Counted from the stretch's first letter, positions 1 through 8,873 are shown. The stretch is 64,000 nucleotides of DNA from Variovorax flavidus (GCF_030317145.1 NZ_JASZYE010000001.1:992001-1056000), one strand, 5' to 3'. Numbers and translations are program-made. The notes: generated from the letters alone by a model not told the origin.

Positions 1-318
1 GATGTTCATGCCGTTGCCCGGCCCGACGACGTTGACCACCACCAGCCCGAGCGCCAGGGCGAAGGTCGATAGGATCTCGAAATAGATCAGCGCCCGGACG
101 CCGACGCGCCCAAGCTCCTTCATGTTCTCCATCCGTGCGATGCCGAGCACCACGGTGGCGAAGATGATCGGCGCGAACACCATCTTGATCAGCTTGATGA
201 AGATGTCGCCCAGCGGCTTGAAATCGCCGGCGATATGGGGTGCGAAGAAGCCGAGGGCGGCACCGGCGAACACGCCGATGAGCACCTGGACGTACAGCTT
301 TCCGAGGAAGCGGCGCAT
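1..318 (-). CDS. dctA: C4-dicarboxylate transporter DctA, N-terminal part (cut by window edge)
   Basis: The first 106 residues of a dicarboxylate/amino acid:cation symporter (DAACS family) are visible; the rest lies beyond the window edge. The N-terminus begins [19 protein letters not shown] and continues with [10 protein letters not shown] and [12 protein letters not shown], which are typical of DctA. The family is an inner-membrane sodium- or proton-coupled importer of succinate, fumarate and malate. The ATG at 318 has a GGAGA ribosome binding site just upstream. It lies 148 bp downstream of the malate/tartrate dehydrogenase gene on the same strand, so uptake and oxidation of the same acid may be co-regulated. 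Confidence 0.85.
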   Translation of the reverse strand, partial: MRRFLGKLYVQVLIGVFAGAALGFFAPHIAGDFKPLGDIFIKLIKMVFAPIIFATVVLGIARMENMKELGRVGVRALIYFEILSTFALALGLVVVNVVGPGNGMNI

Positions 319-466
319 GGGTTGTCTCCTGGTGGATGTGTGGGCACGAGTTCGCCCCCGCGGCGCTTGGCGGCCGCTTCGGGATGAGAGGTGGCGCGTG
401 CCGCGCGGCCCCTCGGTTCAGGAAGGAAGACCCGGCCGTCGATGCGTGGCCGGGGTCAGCGGACGG

Positions 467-1555
467 TCAGGCCGCCTTGCGCTGCGTGCTGCCTGCGACT
501 TGCTCGCACACGGCCTTGGTGACGTCGGCGGTGGTCGCCTTGCCGCCCAGGTCGCGGGTGTGCAGCGACTTGTCGGCAGTGACCTTCTCGATGGCCTGCA
601 TCACGCGCCGGGCGGCTTCGGCCTCGCCGAGGTGCTCCAGCAGCATCACGACCGACCAGAAAGTGCCCACGGGGTTGGCGAGGCCCTTGCCCATGATGTC
701 GAAGGCCGAGCCATGGATCGGCTCGAACATCGACGGATAACGGCGCTCCGGATCGATGTTGCCGGTCGGCGCGATGCCCAGGCTCCCGGCCAGCGCGGCG
801 GCGAGGTCGCTCAGGATGTCGGCGTGCAGGTTGGTCGCGACGATCGTGTCGAGCGATGCCGGGTTGTTGATCATGCGGGCCGTCGATGCGTCGACGAGTT
901 CCTTGTCCCACTTGACGTCCGGGAACTCCTTGGAGATCTGCACGGCGATCTCGTCCCACATCACCATCGCGTGGCGCTGCGCGTTGCTCTTGGTGATGAC
1001 GGTCAGCAGCTTGCGGGGCCGCGACTGGGCCAGCTTGAAGGCGAAGCGCATGATGCGCTCGACGCCGGCGCGGGTCATCATCGACACGTCGGTCGCGGCT
1101 TCGATCGGGTGGCCCTGGTGCACGCGGCCGCCGACGCCGGAGTATTCGCCTTCGGAGTTCTCGCGCACGATGACCCAGTTCAGGTCGTCCGGTCCGCAGC
1201 GCTTGAGCGGACCGTCGATGCCGGGCAGGATGCGCGTCGGACGCACATTGGCGTACTGGTCGAAGCCCTGGCAGATCTTCAGGCGCAGGCCCCAGAGCGT
1301 GATGTGGTCGGGGATGTGCGGGTCGCCGGCGGAGCCGAACAGGATCGCATCCTTGTCGCGAATGGCGTTCAGGCCATCGTCCGGCATCATCACGCCGTGC
1401 TCGCGGAAGTAGTCGCCGCCCCAATCGAAGTTCTCGAACTCGAACTTGAAGCTGCTGCTGGCCGAGGCCAGGGCTTCCAGCACTTGCTGGCCGGCGGGAA
1501 CGACTTCCTTGCCGATGCCGTCGCCGGGAATGGTTGCGATCTTGTACGTCTTCAT
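467..1555 (-). CDS. dmlA: Tartrate / D-malate dehydrogenase (decarboxylating), IDH-IMDH family
   Basis: This 362-residue protein is a complete NAD-dependent beta-decarboxylating dehydrogenase of the isocitrate/isopropylmalate family. The dinucleotide/metal fold starts with TIPGDGIGKEV (residues 8-18). The catalytic Tyr is in RENSEGEYSG (Tyr138), the catalytic Lys in VITKSNAQR (Lys189), and metal-binding Asp residues in NLHADILSD (246, 250). HGSAFDIMGKG follows near residue 281. The overall pattern matches tartrate dehydrogenase (TtuC) and D-malate dehydrogenase (DmlA) better than LeuB or Icd. The reaction expected is D-malate to pyruvate plus CO2 (or tartrate oxidation). A divergent LysR gene upstream and dctA downstream mirror the dmlR-dmlA arrangement known in E. 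coli. The exact substrate cannot be read from sequence. Confidence 0.88.
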   Translation of the reverse strand: MKTYKIATIPGDGIGKEVVPAGQQVLEALASASSSFKFEFENFDWGGDYFREHGVMMPDDGLNAIRDKDAILFGSAGDPHIPDHITLWGLRLKICQGFDQYANVRPTRILPGIDGPLKRCGPDDLNWVIVRENSEGEYSGVGGRVHQGHPIEAATDVSMMTRAGVERIMRFAFKLAQSRPRKLLTVITKSNAQRHAMVMWDEIAVQISKEFPDVKWDKELVDASTARMINNPASLDTIVATNLHADILSDLAAALAGSLGIAPTGNIDPERRYPSMFEPIHGSAFDIMGKGLANPVGTFWSVVMLLEHLGEAEAARRVMQAIEKVTADKSLHTRDLGGKATTADVTKAVCEQVAGSTQRKAA

Positions 1556-1674
1556 GGGTTTGTCTCCGAGGGGTGGTAGTGAAGGGGGGTATGGGTACTG
1601 TAAGAATTCGACGCCCCTTCGGCACGGCGCTAAAGTGAATCCATTGTTAACCTGAATTCAACGGTGGAGCGACC
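1556..1674. promoter_or_regulatory. Divergent control region between dmlA and its LysR regulator
   Basis: This 119-bp gap must carry both promoters. A short AT-richer stretch (about 1640-1662) contains GTTAAC and TGAATTCA palindromic cores next to each other, as expected for a LysR binding region. No precise T-N11-A box can be assigned with confidence. Confidence 0.4.
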
Positions 1675-2604
1675 ATGACCAGTGCCATCCTGCCAGCCGA
1701 CCTTGGCTTCTTTTCCACCCTCGCCAGTGCCGGAAGCCTCAGTGCCGCAGCGCGGGAACTCGGTGTCACCACGCCCGCGGTGAGCAAGCATCTCGCGCTG
1801 ATGGAGTCGCGCGTCGGCGTGCTGTTGGTCAACCGGTCGACGCGGCGCATGAGCCTCACGCCCGAAGGCGAGACGTACCTGGAGCATGCGCGCCGCATCC
1901 TCGGCGAGATCGACGGCATGGAAGAGCTGCTCGGCGTTTCCAAGGCGACGCCGCAGGGCCTTTTGCGGGTGAACGCCACCCTCGGCTTCGGGCGCAGCCA
2001 TGTGGCGCCGCTGATCTCCCGGTTCGTGCGCAAGTACCCGCAGGTCGAGGTGCAGCTGCAGCTGTCGGTCAACCCGCCCGCGCCGACCGAAGACCTCTTC
2101 GACGTCTGCGTGCGCTTCGGCGCCCCGCCTGACAGCCGCGTCATTGCGCGGCACATCGCGGCCAACCGCCGGCTGCTGTGCGCGGCGCCGGCGTATCTCG
2201 CAAAGCGCGGGATTCCCAAGGTTCCGAACGACCTGACGAAGCACAACTGCATCGGCATCCGCCAGGGCGAGGAAGCCTACGGCGTCTGGCGGCTGGCCAG
2301 CGGGCGGGGCCGCAGCGCCAGCGCCGAAGCCGTCAAGACGCGCGGCAACCTGGCGACCAACGACGGCGAGATCGCGGTCAACTGGGCCCTCGACGGCCAC
2401 GGCATCCTGATGCGGGCCGAGTGGGACATCGAACGCTACCTGCGCAACGGCCGCCTGGTGCAGGTGCTGCCGCAGTACTACACGCCGGACGCCGACATCT
2501 ACGCCGTGTATCCGCAGCGGCACCAGCTCGCGGCCCGGGTCCGGGCCTTCGTGGACTTCCTGGCGCTTTCATTCACGCAGCAGGCCGCGGGCGCGAAAGC
2601 GTAG
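1675..2604 (+). CDS. LysR-family transcriptional regulator (DmlR/TtdR-like)
   Basis: The 309-residue protein has the LysR layout. An N-terminal winged helix-turn-helix spans about residues 10-65, with the recognition segment around VTTPAVSKHLALMESRVGV and the RSTRRMSLTPEGE wing. An effector-binding domain covers about residues 90-300. It is divergent from the malate/tartrate dehydrogenase gene, the classical position for a LysR activator of its neighbour, so it probably senses D-malate, tartrate or a related acid and activates dmlA-dctA. The start has a GGAG site a few bases upstream. Family assignment is firm; the ligand is inferred from context. Confidence 0.9.
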   Translation: MTSAILPADLGFFSTLASAGSLSAAARELGVTTPAVSKHLALMESRVGVLLVNRSTRRMSLTPEGETYLEHARRILGEIDGMEELLGVSKATPQGLLRVNATLGFGRSHVAPLISRFVRKYPQVEVQLQLSVNPPAPTEDLFDVCVRFGAPPDSRVIARHIAANRRLLCAAPAYLAKRGIPKVPNDLTKHNCIGIRQGEEAYGVWRLASGRGRSASAEAVKTRGNLATNDGEIAVNWALDGHGILMRAEWDIERYLRNGRLVQVLPQYYTPDADIYAVYPQRHQLAARVRAFVDFLALSFTQQAAGAKA

Positions 2605-2638
2605 CCCGGCCCCGCGCCCTCTTCTCTTCGCCGAGGCC

Positions 2639-4150
2639 TCAGTGGCCGCCCCCGCCCGATGCCTCGGTCATCTTCTCGATCACCTGGTCCAGGCTGAAGC
2701 TTGCCGCCTTCTGGCGCGGCGGGAACTCCTTGAAGGTCGCCAGGAACTCCGCGACGATGGCCTGCGCGGGCACCAGCAGGAAGATGTGGCGGAACATCCA
2801 GTCGTAGAACGTGTTCGACGTGATCTGCGCACGCTCGTAAGGGTCCATCCGCATGTTGAAGATGTAGGGCGTGCGCAGCACCACGAAGGGTTCCTGCCAG
2901 ATCTTGAGCGTGCCGGTGACGCGCTGCTCCATGAACAGCATCTTCCAGTTGTCGTAGCGCAGCGCCGCAACGTCGCCTTCGTCCGTGAAGTAGATGAAGC
3001 CGGGCCGCGGACTCTTGGGCTCCTTGCCTGACAGGTACGGAAGCAGGTTGTAGCCGTCGAGATGGACCTTGAAGGTGGTCTTGCCGACCTTGTGGCCCTT
3101 CTTGAGCTTCTCCTTGATGTCGGGCTCACCGGCCACCGCGAGGATCGTGGGGAACCAGTCCAGGTGGCTCACGATCTCGTTCGACTCCGAGCCTGCAGCG
3201 ATCCTGCCGGGGAACCGCACCATGCAGGGCACCCGGTAGGCGCCTTCCCAAGACGAGTTCTTCTCGTTCCGGAAAGGCGTCGTGCCCGCGTCGGGCCAGG
3301 TGTTCATGTGCGGGCCGTTGTCGGTGCTGTACTGCACGAAGGTGTTGTCCGCGATGCCGAGCTTGTCGAGAAAGTCGAGCATCTCGCCGATGCACTTGTC
3401 GTGATCGATCATCACGTCGTGGTATTCAGACTGCCAGCGGCCGGACTGACCGCGGCTCTCGGGCTTCACGTGCGTCCATGCATGCATGTGCGAGGTGTTG
3501 AACCACACGAAGAACGGCTCGTCCGCGTCGTGCGCGGCCTGGATGAACTTCTTGGCCGCGGCCATGAACTCGTCGTCGCATGTTTCCATGCGCTTCTTCG
3601 TCAGCGGGCCGGTGTTCTCGATCTTCTGGCCGCCCTTGCCGTCGGCCCAGCAATGCAGCACGCCCCGAGGGCCGTACTTCTTATTGAACTGGGGAAAATC
3701 CTTCACGTTCGGATAGTCCACTTCCTCGGGTTCTTCCTCGGCATTCAGGTGGTACAGGTTGCCGAAGAATTCGTCGAAGCCATGCATGGTGGGCAGGTGC
3801 TCGTCGCGGTCGCCCAGATGGTTCTTGCCGAACTGCCCGGTGCGGTAGCCCAGCGGCTTGAGGGCTTCCGCGACGGTGATGTCCTCCGACTTGAGGCCCA
3901 GCTCGGCGCCCGGGAGGCCGACCTTGGTCAGGCCCGTGCGTAGCCCGCACTGCCCGGTCAGAAAAGAGGCCCGCCCTGCCGTGCAGCTCTGCTCGGCGTA
4001 GGAGTCGGTGAAGATCATGCCTTCCTTGGCGATCCGGTCGATGTTGGGCGTGCGGTAGCCCATCATCCCTTTCGTGTAGCAACTCAGGTTCGACTGGCCG
4101 ATGTCGTCGCCCCACATCACCAGAATATTCGGCTTCTTGCTCTTCGCCAT
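2639..4150 (-). CDS. Arylsulfatase (type I, formylglycine-dependent)
   Basis: This 503-residue protein belongs to the alkaline phosphatase-like sulfatase superfamily. The metal-binding Asp pair is in MWGDDIGQSN (Asp15, Asp16). The modification site is CTAGR (Cys56-Arg60), matching the C-x-(P/A)-x-R sulfatase signature in which Cys becomes formylglycine. VQYSTDNGPH supplies the second Asp-Asn metal pair. No signal peptide is seen, so a cytoplasmic location is likely, or export by an unseen route. It would hydrolyse sulfate esters for sulfur or carbon scavenging. It is convergent with the LysR gene and monocistronic. The substrate is unknown. No sulfatase-modifying enzyme gene is in the window. 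Confidence 0.9.
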   Translation of the reverse strand: MAKSKKPNILVMWGDDIGQSNLSCYTKGMMGYRTPNIDRIAKEGMIFTDSYAEQSCTAGRASFLTGQCGLRTGLTKVGLPGAELGLKSEDITVAEALKPLGYRTGQFGKNHLGDRDEHLPTMHGFDEFFGNLYHLNAEEEPEEVDYPNVKDFPQFNKKYGPRGVLHCWADGKGGQKIENTGPLTKKRMETCDDEFMAAAKKFIQAAHDADEPFFVWFNTSHMHAWTHVKPESRGQSGRWQSEYHDVMIDHDKCIGEMLDFLDKLGIADNTFVQYSTDNGPHMNTWPDAGTTPFRNEKNSSWEGAYRVPCMVRFPGRIAAGSESNEIVSHLDWFPTILAVAGEPDIKEKLKKGHKVGKTTFKVHLDGYNLLPYLSGKEPKSPRPGFIYFTDEGDVAALRYDNWKMLFMEQRVTGTLKIWQEPFVVLRTPYIFNMRMDPYERAQITSNTFYDWMFRHIFLLVPAQAIVAEFLATFKEFPPRQKAASFSLDQVIEKMTEASGGGGH

Positions 4151-4304
4151 GCTGTTGCTCCTTTCGTGAGCGGTCCTGGGAGCAGGATCATCCGCAGGCG
4201 GTCGCGTGGCGCAACTAGCCTTTGGTTTAGACGGTGCGAACCATCAGGTTCGAGACCGCTCGACCCGCGACGAGGGCGATGACTTCGCCCTCCTGGAATG
4301 GATT

Positions 4305-4673
4305 TCAGAGCATCTGCACGGAAACCTCACAGAGGCCGCGCAGGTGACGTGGCCCGAGCCGGGCGTCGTTGGCCGAGATCAGGCAGATACGGCCAAGATG
4401 CGGGTCGAGCGGGCGGCCATTCCTCTCGTGGAGGACCAGCACCTTCTCTCCGATGACACTGTTGTAGAGCTCGTTCCAACTGAAGATGGCCCGGTAGCCG
4501 TCCTGCCCTTCGGCGATGACCACGCATCGCTTGAGCCTGGCGCGGTGTTGCGCTGAAAGGCCGCACGCGTCCAGAACGTCGATGAGTCTCGCGCCGACAT
4601 AGCTTTCGACCCGTGCGACGGGACGGCCGGTGTAACAGAGGATCTCGGTGGGGCCGAGATATACAAAGAACAA
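4305..4673 (-). pseudogene. Truncated molybdopterin-binding domain protein
   Basis: The readable frame (122 codons) matches the C-terminal two thirds of small periplasmic molybdopterin-dependent oxidoreductase-like proteins. It shows CYTGRPVARVESYVGARLID, then the block DGYRAIFSWNEL, then GPRHLRGLCEVSV. The usual export signal and first beta-strand (some 40 residues) are absent. An in-frame stop lies six codons upstream of the only possible start, a TTG at 4673 without a convincing ribosome binding site. I therefore read it as a 5'-truncated gene, though a short functional form cannot be excluded. It is divergent from the molybdate-binding protein gene, and its broken end is about 65 bp from the Mo-box. 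Confidence 0.55.
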
Positions 4674-4730
4674 TCTTTCGAGGTTTAGCTAAGGCATCTA
4701 TACGACGGCAGCAGCGACGAGCAGCTGCAC

Positions 4731-4764
4731 TTGACGTGAGCGATATATCGGGTTAAATACAACG
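4731..4764 (+). promoter_or_regulatory. Promoter with ModE-type box (Mo-box) before the ModA/WtpA-like gene
   Basis: A 24-bp element at 4741-4764 starts CGATATAT and ends AATACAACG. That is the length, outer CG pairs and TATAT/TACA spacing of the E. coli modA operator for ModE. A possible -35 (TTGACG, 4731-4736) and -10 (TTAAAT, 4753-4758) flank and overlap it, so bound ModE-molybdate would block RNA polymerase. The start codon follows at 4789. ModE itself is not in the window. The assignment is by eye. Confidence 0.55.
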
Positions 4765-4788
4765 CAAACAAACGTCGGAGACACTCCA

Positions 4789-5829
4789 ATGCATGCTCGA
4801 CAACGCATTCTGGGCTCGGGTGCCCTGCTTGTTTCGGCCTTGAGCAGCACTGTCTCGGCACAGCCCGCCTGCGCGCCAGGCGCGCCGCAGGTCATCATCT
4901 ACCACGCAGGCAGCCTGACGGCTGCCTTTTCGCAAGTGGAGAAGCTGTTCACGGCACAGACCGGCATCTGCGTCGTGGATGTCGCCGCCGGCAGCGTCGA
5001 CGCCGCGCGTCGCGTGACCGCCGGCAAGGAACCGTGCGACATCTACGCCAGCGCCGATGCCGAAGACATCGATGTCCTGCTGAAGCCGGGCCGCCATGCC
5101 GACTACAACATCTCCTTTGCGCAAGGCGCGATGGTCCTGGCGTACAACACTGCGAGCAGGAACGCATCGACGATCGCTGCGCCGAACATCGCCTTCAACC
5201 CGCCTGCGCAGATTCCGCCGGTCGTGGATGACTGGCATGCGCAGCTGACGCAGGCAGGCGTGCTGATCGGAGGCTCCAACCCGTTTCTCGATCCGAGCGG
5301 CTACCGCTCCGACCTCATGTTCCAGCTGGCCGAGCGACGCTACCAGGTGCCGAATCTCTACAACACGCTGGTCGGGCACTACACGCTCACGCGCACCGGA
5401 GACGTGCTCGGCAAGAACTTCGACTACCAGTTCACCTACGAGCACAGCGCTTATGCGGCCTACCTCGCCAATCCCCAGACCTATCGATACGCCAGCCTCC
5501 CGCCTGAGATCGGACTCTCCGATCCTGAGCTGAACCGCCGCTACCGCCAGGCGAGCATCGAGATTCCGGGGCTCCACGCCGAGCATTCGCAGCCGTTCGT
5601 CCGGCTGCCCGCCACGCGTGTCGTCTGGGGGCTGACGATCCTCAAGACAGCGCCCAATGAAGCCAACGCGGTGAAGTTCCTCCAGACCCTGTTCAGTGAA
5701 GACGGGAGGAAGATCCAGCAGAGCACCGGCCCGATGCCGATCGTGCCGCCCGTGGTGAGCCACTCGGATTTCAGGGATCTTCAGCCCGGCTTGCGAGGAC
5801 TGGTTCGTCCGGTCCGGGACGAACACTGA
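4789..5829 (+). CDS. Molybdate/tungstate-type periplasmic binding protein (ModA/WtpA-like)
   Basis: The 346-residue protein starts with a Sec signal peptide (residues 1-24, ending VSAQP). It then shows the diagnostic IIYHAGSLTAAF (about residues 36-47) of tungstate/molybdate-binding WtpA and ModA proteins. DIYASADAEDIDVLL follows in the oxyanion-binding region. It should capture molybdate or tungstate for an ABC importer, but no permease or ATPase gene is adjacent, so it would have to share a transporter encoded elsewhere. A CGGAG ribosome binding site lies 8 bp before the ATG. A Mo-box in the promoter supports molybdate control. A wider role in binding other anions is possible. Confidence 0.82.
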   Translation: MHARQRILGSGALLVSALSSTVSAQPACAPGAPQVIIYHAGSLTAAFSQVEKLFTAQTGICVVDVAAGSVDAARRVTAGKEPCDIYASADAEDIDVLLKPGRHADYNISFAQGAMVLAYNTASRNASTIAAPNIAFNPPAQIPPVVDDWHAQLTQAGVLIGGSNPFLDPSGYRSDLMFQLAERRYQVPNLYNTLVGHYTLTRTGDVLGKNFDYQFTYEHSAYAAYLANPQTYRYASLPPEIGLSDPELNRRYRQASIEIPGLHAEHSQPFVRLPATRVVWGLTILKTAPNEANAVKFLQTLFSEDGRKIQQSTGPMPIVPPVVSHSDFRDLQPGLRGLVRPVRDEH

Positions 5830-5834
5830 GGGGA

Positions 5835-6278
5835 ATGGCGTTGGAGCTTCCGAGTCCAGAGCCAACGCACGAGCATCGCCGCGTCGAGCTGGGCTCCATC
5901 GACATCCTGCCGCATGGAGAGGGATTCGTGCTCGGTCTGGTCGACGCGAGCAAGAAGGTCCACCGCATGTCCTTCCCGTCCTGGACGCTCCACCAGTTGA
6001 TGCGCCTGCTGCCGCGGCTGGATGCCGCATTGGCCGAGGCGCGCAAAGAACTCTCGACATCCCTGATCGCCTATCCCATCGTGCGGTGGGACCTCGAACG
6101 CGTCGGGAGCGACCATGCCGTGGCGCTGAGCGTCGAGACCGATCGAGGCGTCGAGTCGGCGTTCCTTCTCAGCCCCGAGGACGCATCGGCCTTGCGTGCG
6201 CGTCTGGGCGAGGCGCTTGGAGATCTCCAACTCCCTGACCACGCAGAACTGCCTCCGCGGCCGAGCCGTTCCAGCTAA
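5835..6278 (+). CDS. Hypothetical protein, 147 aa, downstream of the molybdate-binding protein
   Basis: I do not recognise this protein. It is soluble, without a signal peptide or membrane segment, and has alternating beta-rich and helical stretches (for example LTLHQ-type helices around residues 55-75) and a proline-rich tail. It begins 5 bp after the binding-protein gene, so it is probably co-transcribed and translationally coupled. That places it under the same Mo-box. A role tied to molybdate uptake is only suggested by position. Confidence 0.7.
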   Translation: MALELPSPEPTHEHRRVELGSIDILPHGEGFVLGLVDASKKVHRMSFPSWTLHQLMRLLPRLDAALAEARKELSTSLIAYPIVRWDLERVGSDHAVALSVETDRGVESAFLLSPEDASALRARLGEALGDLQLPDHAELPPRPSRSS

Positions 6279-6308
6279 CCCGTGCCACGACACCTGAGCT
6301 TGTGCATT

Positions 6309-6332
6309 CGCTATATTCACACGTATATTGCG
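6309..6332 (+). promoter_or_regulatory. Second ModE-type box (Mo-box)
   Basis: The element reads CGCTATAT-N8-ATATTGCG: two 8-bp arms that are inverted repeats with one mismatch. Its total length is exactly 24 bp, like the box at 4741-4764 and the E. coli ModE operator. It lies about 80 bp before the start of the DUF2325 gene. In form it also resembles the TATATA-type Mo-boxes of other proteobacteria. No other palindrome of this class was seen in the window. Confidence 0.6.
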
Positions 6333-6414
6333 ACTCATCGAAACGCGCGGACAGCTTGCTGCCCGGCGCCCATTTCATTCCGGTCATCGCCCTGCTCTTC
6401 CAGGATTCCCCGAC

Positions 6415-7683
6415 ATGCTCAACCCCCCATTCAAGCTCGCCATGCCGATGATGTCGGGCGAGTCGGCCCCTCCGCACGAGGAAGCGGAGCCGCAGGGCGC
6501 GCGCATCCGCCTGGCCCAGCTCGATTCGCATCTGCACTGCTCCGTCGTCGGAACCTGCCTGAGCACCGTCGAGCTGCGCAAGCAGATGTCCCGCTTCGTC
6601 GACGTGGCCGGCGCCAGCGACCTTGACATCCACCACGATGCGGTCCGGCTGATATCGCACGACAGCGCCGTGGCCAAGGCGCTGCACAAGACACTCGACC
6701 AGCGACACGACGCCGTGGTCCGCTCGTTTGGCCGCGCACGCGATGCCGCCGCGATCGCAGCCCTCTGGGATGAGGCACTTCACCGGGGAGAAGTCCCTGG
6801 CGCGTACTGGGCTGTCCTCACCCACCGGGATACCACGGCCGCATTGCGTCAGAAGGTGTTCGGGGACGTGCACATGCTGTCGCATCTCGTTGGCGCGGCG
6901 AACCGGGCCGACATCCGGCGCCTCGTCGCGCTGGAGCGCGAGAACGCCGACTTGCGCGAACGGCTGGATCGTCAGCAGCTGCGGTCGCGCGAACTGGTCG
7001 AAGAGCGCGAGGAAGCCGTGGCGCAGCTTCGCACCCAACTGCAGGCGGCTGAGGCGAAGGCTGCCTTCACAGAGGCCCTGCGCATCGACCCCGACGCGCA
7101 GCGTGCGCGCCTCGAGGACGCGGCGTCGGCAACGGCGCAGGTGGCGCTTCAGACCGCGCGGCGAGAGCGGGCCGAACACGCTGCAGCCGCGGCCGAGTCG
7201 GAAATCGCTCGGCTGCGCGAGGACCTGGAACACGTGAAGGAGAAAGTCCGGCTGCTGAGCCAGGAACTCTCGGCGGCGGAGATCCAGCTTCGCCAGACGG
7301 ACGGCGCGGAGACCGCGCAAGGCAGGACACTCGATCGCCAGCTGCGCGCAAAGCGCATCCTCTATGTGGGCGGTCGCCCGAGTTCGACGCCCGCCATTCG
7401 GGAACTGGTGCTGCGGCACGGCGGCGAGTTCCAGCGCCACGATGGCGGCCTGGAGGATCGCAAGGGCCTGCTGGCCTCGGCGATCTCGTGGGCCGATCTG
7501 GTGGTCTTCCCGGTCGACTGCGTGGATCACGATTCCGTCGGCAACCTGAAGCGCCAGTGTGCCCGGCAGAGCGTCGCGTTCATGCCTCTTCGAAGCGCGA
7601 GCGTCGCGACCTTTGTAGCGGCCTTCACAGGTCCGGCCGAAGGGCCTCAACCGACACAGCATTCGATGTGCAGGCACCGCTGA
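6415..7683 (+). CDS. DUF2325 protein with central coiled coil
   Basis: From the ATG at 6415 the protein is 422 residues. An N-terminal region (about 30-190) is helical and begins with LDSHLHCSVVGTCLSTVEL. A long charged coiled coil (about 185-300) follows. The C-terminal DUF2325 domain starts RILYVGGRPSSTPAIRELV, with later SWADLVVFPVDCVDHDSV. DUF2325 domains have a Rossmann-like appearance and unknown function. The reading frame extends upstream to 6328, but that part runs into the Mo-box, so 6415 is preferred. The Mo-box upstream and the XdhC gene downstream suggest a role in molybdenum homeostasis or Moco enzymes. That is inference from position only. Confidence 0.8.
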   Translation: MLNPPFKLAMPMMSGESAPPHEEAEPQGARIRLAQLDSHLHCSVVGTCLSTVELRKQMSRFVDVAGASDLDIHHDAVRLISHDSAVAKALHKTLDQRHDAVVRSFGRARDAAAIAALWDEALHRGEVPGAYWAVLTHRDTTAALRQKVFGDVHMLSHLVGAANRADIRRLVALERENADLRERLDRQQLRSRELVEEREEAVAQLRTQLQAAEAKAAFTEALRIDPDAQRARLEDAASATAQVALQTARRERAEHAAAAAESEIARLREDLEHVKEKVRLLSQELSAAEIQLRQTDGAETAQGRTLDRQLRAKRILYVGGRPSSTPAIRELVLRHGGEFQRHDGGLEDRKGLLASAISWADLVVFPVDCVDHDSVGNLKRQCARQSVAFMPLRSASVATFVAAFTGPAEGPQPTQHSMCRHR

Positions 7684-7792
7684 GCAGCGACAGCACACGG
7701 TACCTCGATCGTCCGGCCTTCGCGCGGCGGAACTTGCCACAATGCGGCAAGGAATGACGCCTGTGTCGTTCTCCGATCGATCAGGAGTGAAC

Positions 7793-8839
7793 ATGACGCG
7801 CTCGCCCAGTGATCAGGAAAACGCTTCGGCGGCTTCGATTCTGTCCCGCGCCCTGCAATGGAAGGAGGCCGGCGACGAGGTCGCGCTCGCCACCATCGTG
7901 AAGGCCTGGGCCACTGCGCCAAGGCGTGCGGGCGCCCAGATGGCAGTCCGGCGTGACGGCACGACCATCGGCACGGTCTTCGGTCCCGGCGTCGACGCGC
8001 AGGTCGCCTCGGCTGCCGTGGAGGCTCTCGCCGTCGGCGACGACAGGACGGTCAGCATCGACATCACGGATGCCACCGCGTCGAACGCGGGCATGGCGTG
8101 CGGAGGTGAGATGCAGATCCGCTTCGAATGCCTGAGGAGCGGCCCCGCGGGCCAGGTCGACATCCTGCGCGAGGCGATGGATGCCTTGAAGGACCGGCGA
8201 AGCGTCGTGTTGTGCACGCGGCTGTCGGACGGCCGGCGGTCACTCATCTCATCCGACGACCCGGGCGTGGACGCGTGGGCGCCCGAGGCGCGAAGGCGCG
8301 CCATGGCCGACGACACGGCCATCACCGAAGTCGCTGGCGACGACGTGCTGTTTCAGGTGTTCAACGCTCCGCTGCGGCTCTATGTGGTGGGCGCGGTGCG
8401 CACGGCCCGCGCATTGCTCGCCGCGGCGCAGTTGGTCGGCTTCGAGGTGTCGATCCTCGACCCCCGCCCGGAATTCGCAAGCGCGCTCGACTTCACTGGC
8501 GCCAGGCTGCTCGTCGGTGATGCCGCGGGCGCCCTGCGCGAAGCACGCCTCGATTCCCGCTGTGCGGTCGTCATGCTCTCGCACTCATCCGGGATCGATG
8601 ACCCGGCCCTCATCGAGGCCGTGGCAAGCAAGGCGTTCTACGTGGGCGCGCTCGGCAGCCGAAGGTCACACGCCGCGCGGCTGGAGCGCCTCGCCGACGC
8701 GGGTGTGCCGCCACGACTTTCGAAGAGGATCCACGGCCCGGCGGGGCTGGACATCGGCGCGATGGGTCCGGCGGAAATTGCCGCGTCGATCGTGGCGGAA
8801 ATGATCACGGCACTCCGAAAGTCGAGCCCCGGCGAATGA
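7793..8839 (+). CDS. XdhC/CoxI-family protein (molybdenum cofactor maturation)
   Basis: The 348-residue protein has the two-part XdhC/CoxI structure. The N-terminal XdhC_CoxI domain contains GMACGGEMQIRFE (around residue 105). The C-terminal Rossmann-like domain begins LYVVGAVRTARALL and contains AFYVGALGSRRSHAARLERL and HGPAGLDIGAMGPAEIAASI. XdhC proteins bind Moco and insert the sulfurated cofactor into xanthine dehydrogenase-type enzymes. No such hydrolase or dehydrogenase is encoded here, so the client is elsewhere. The ATG at 7793 has AGGAG at 7783-7787; an alternative in-frame ATG at 7742 has no good site. It lies 109 bp after the DUF2325 gene on the same strand. Confidence 0.85.
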   Translation: MTRSPSDQENASAASILSRALQWKEAGDEVALATIVKAWATAPRRAGAQMAVRRDGTTIGTVFGPGVDAQVASAAVEALAVGDDRTVSIDITDATASNAGMACGGEMQIRFECLRSGPAGQVDILREAMDALKDRRSVVLCTRLSDGRRSLISSDDPGVDAWAPEARRRAMADDTAITEVAGDDVLFQVFNAPLRLYVVGAVRTARALLAAAQLVGFEVSILDPRPEFASALDFTGARLLVGDAAGALREARLDSRCAVVMLSHSSGIDDPALIEAVASKAFYVGALGSRRSHAARLERLADAGVPPRLSKRIHGPAGLDIGAMGPAEIAASIVAEMITALRKSSPGE

Positions 8840-8873
8840 GGCTCGGCGTCGACGGCGGCCGGATCGGCCCCGG

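Noticed and set aside
122..1579. Plus-strand open frame of 485 codons at the window start
   Set aside because: Antisense to dctA and the malate/tartrate dehydrogenase; low-complexity Arg/Ala/Gly/His-rich sequence without motifs.
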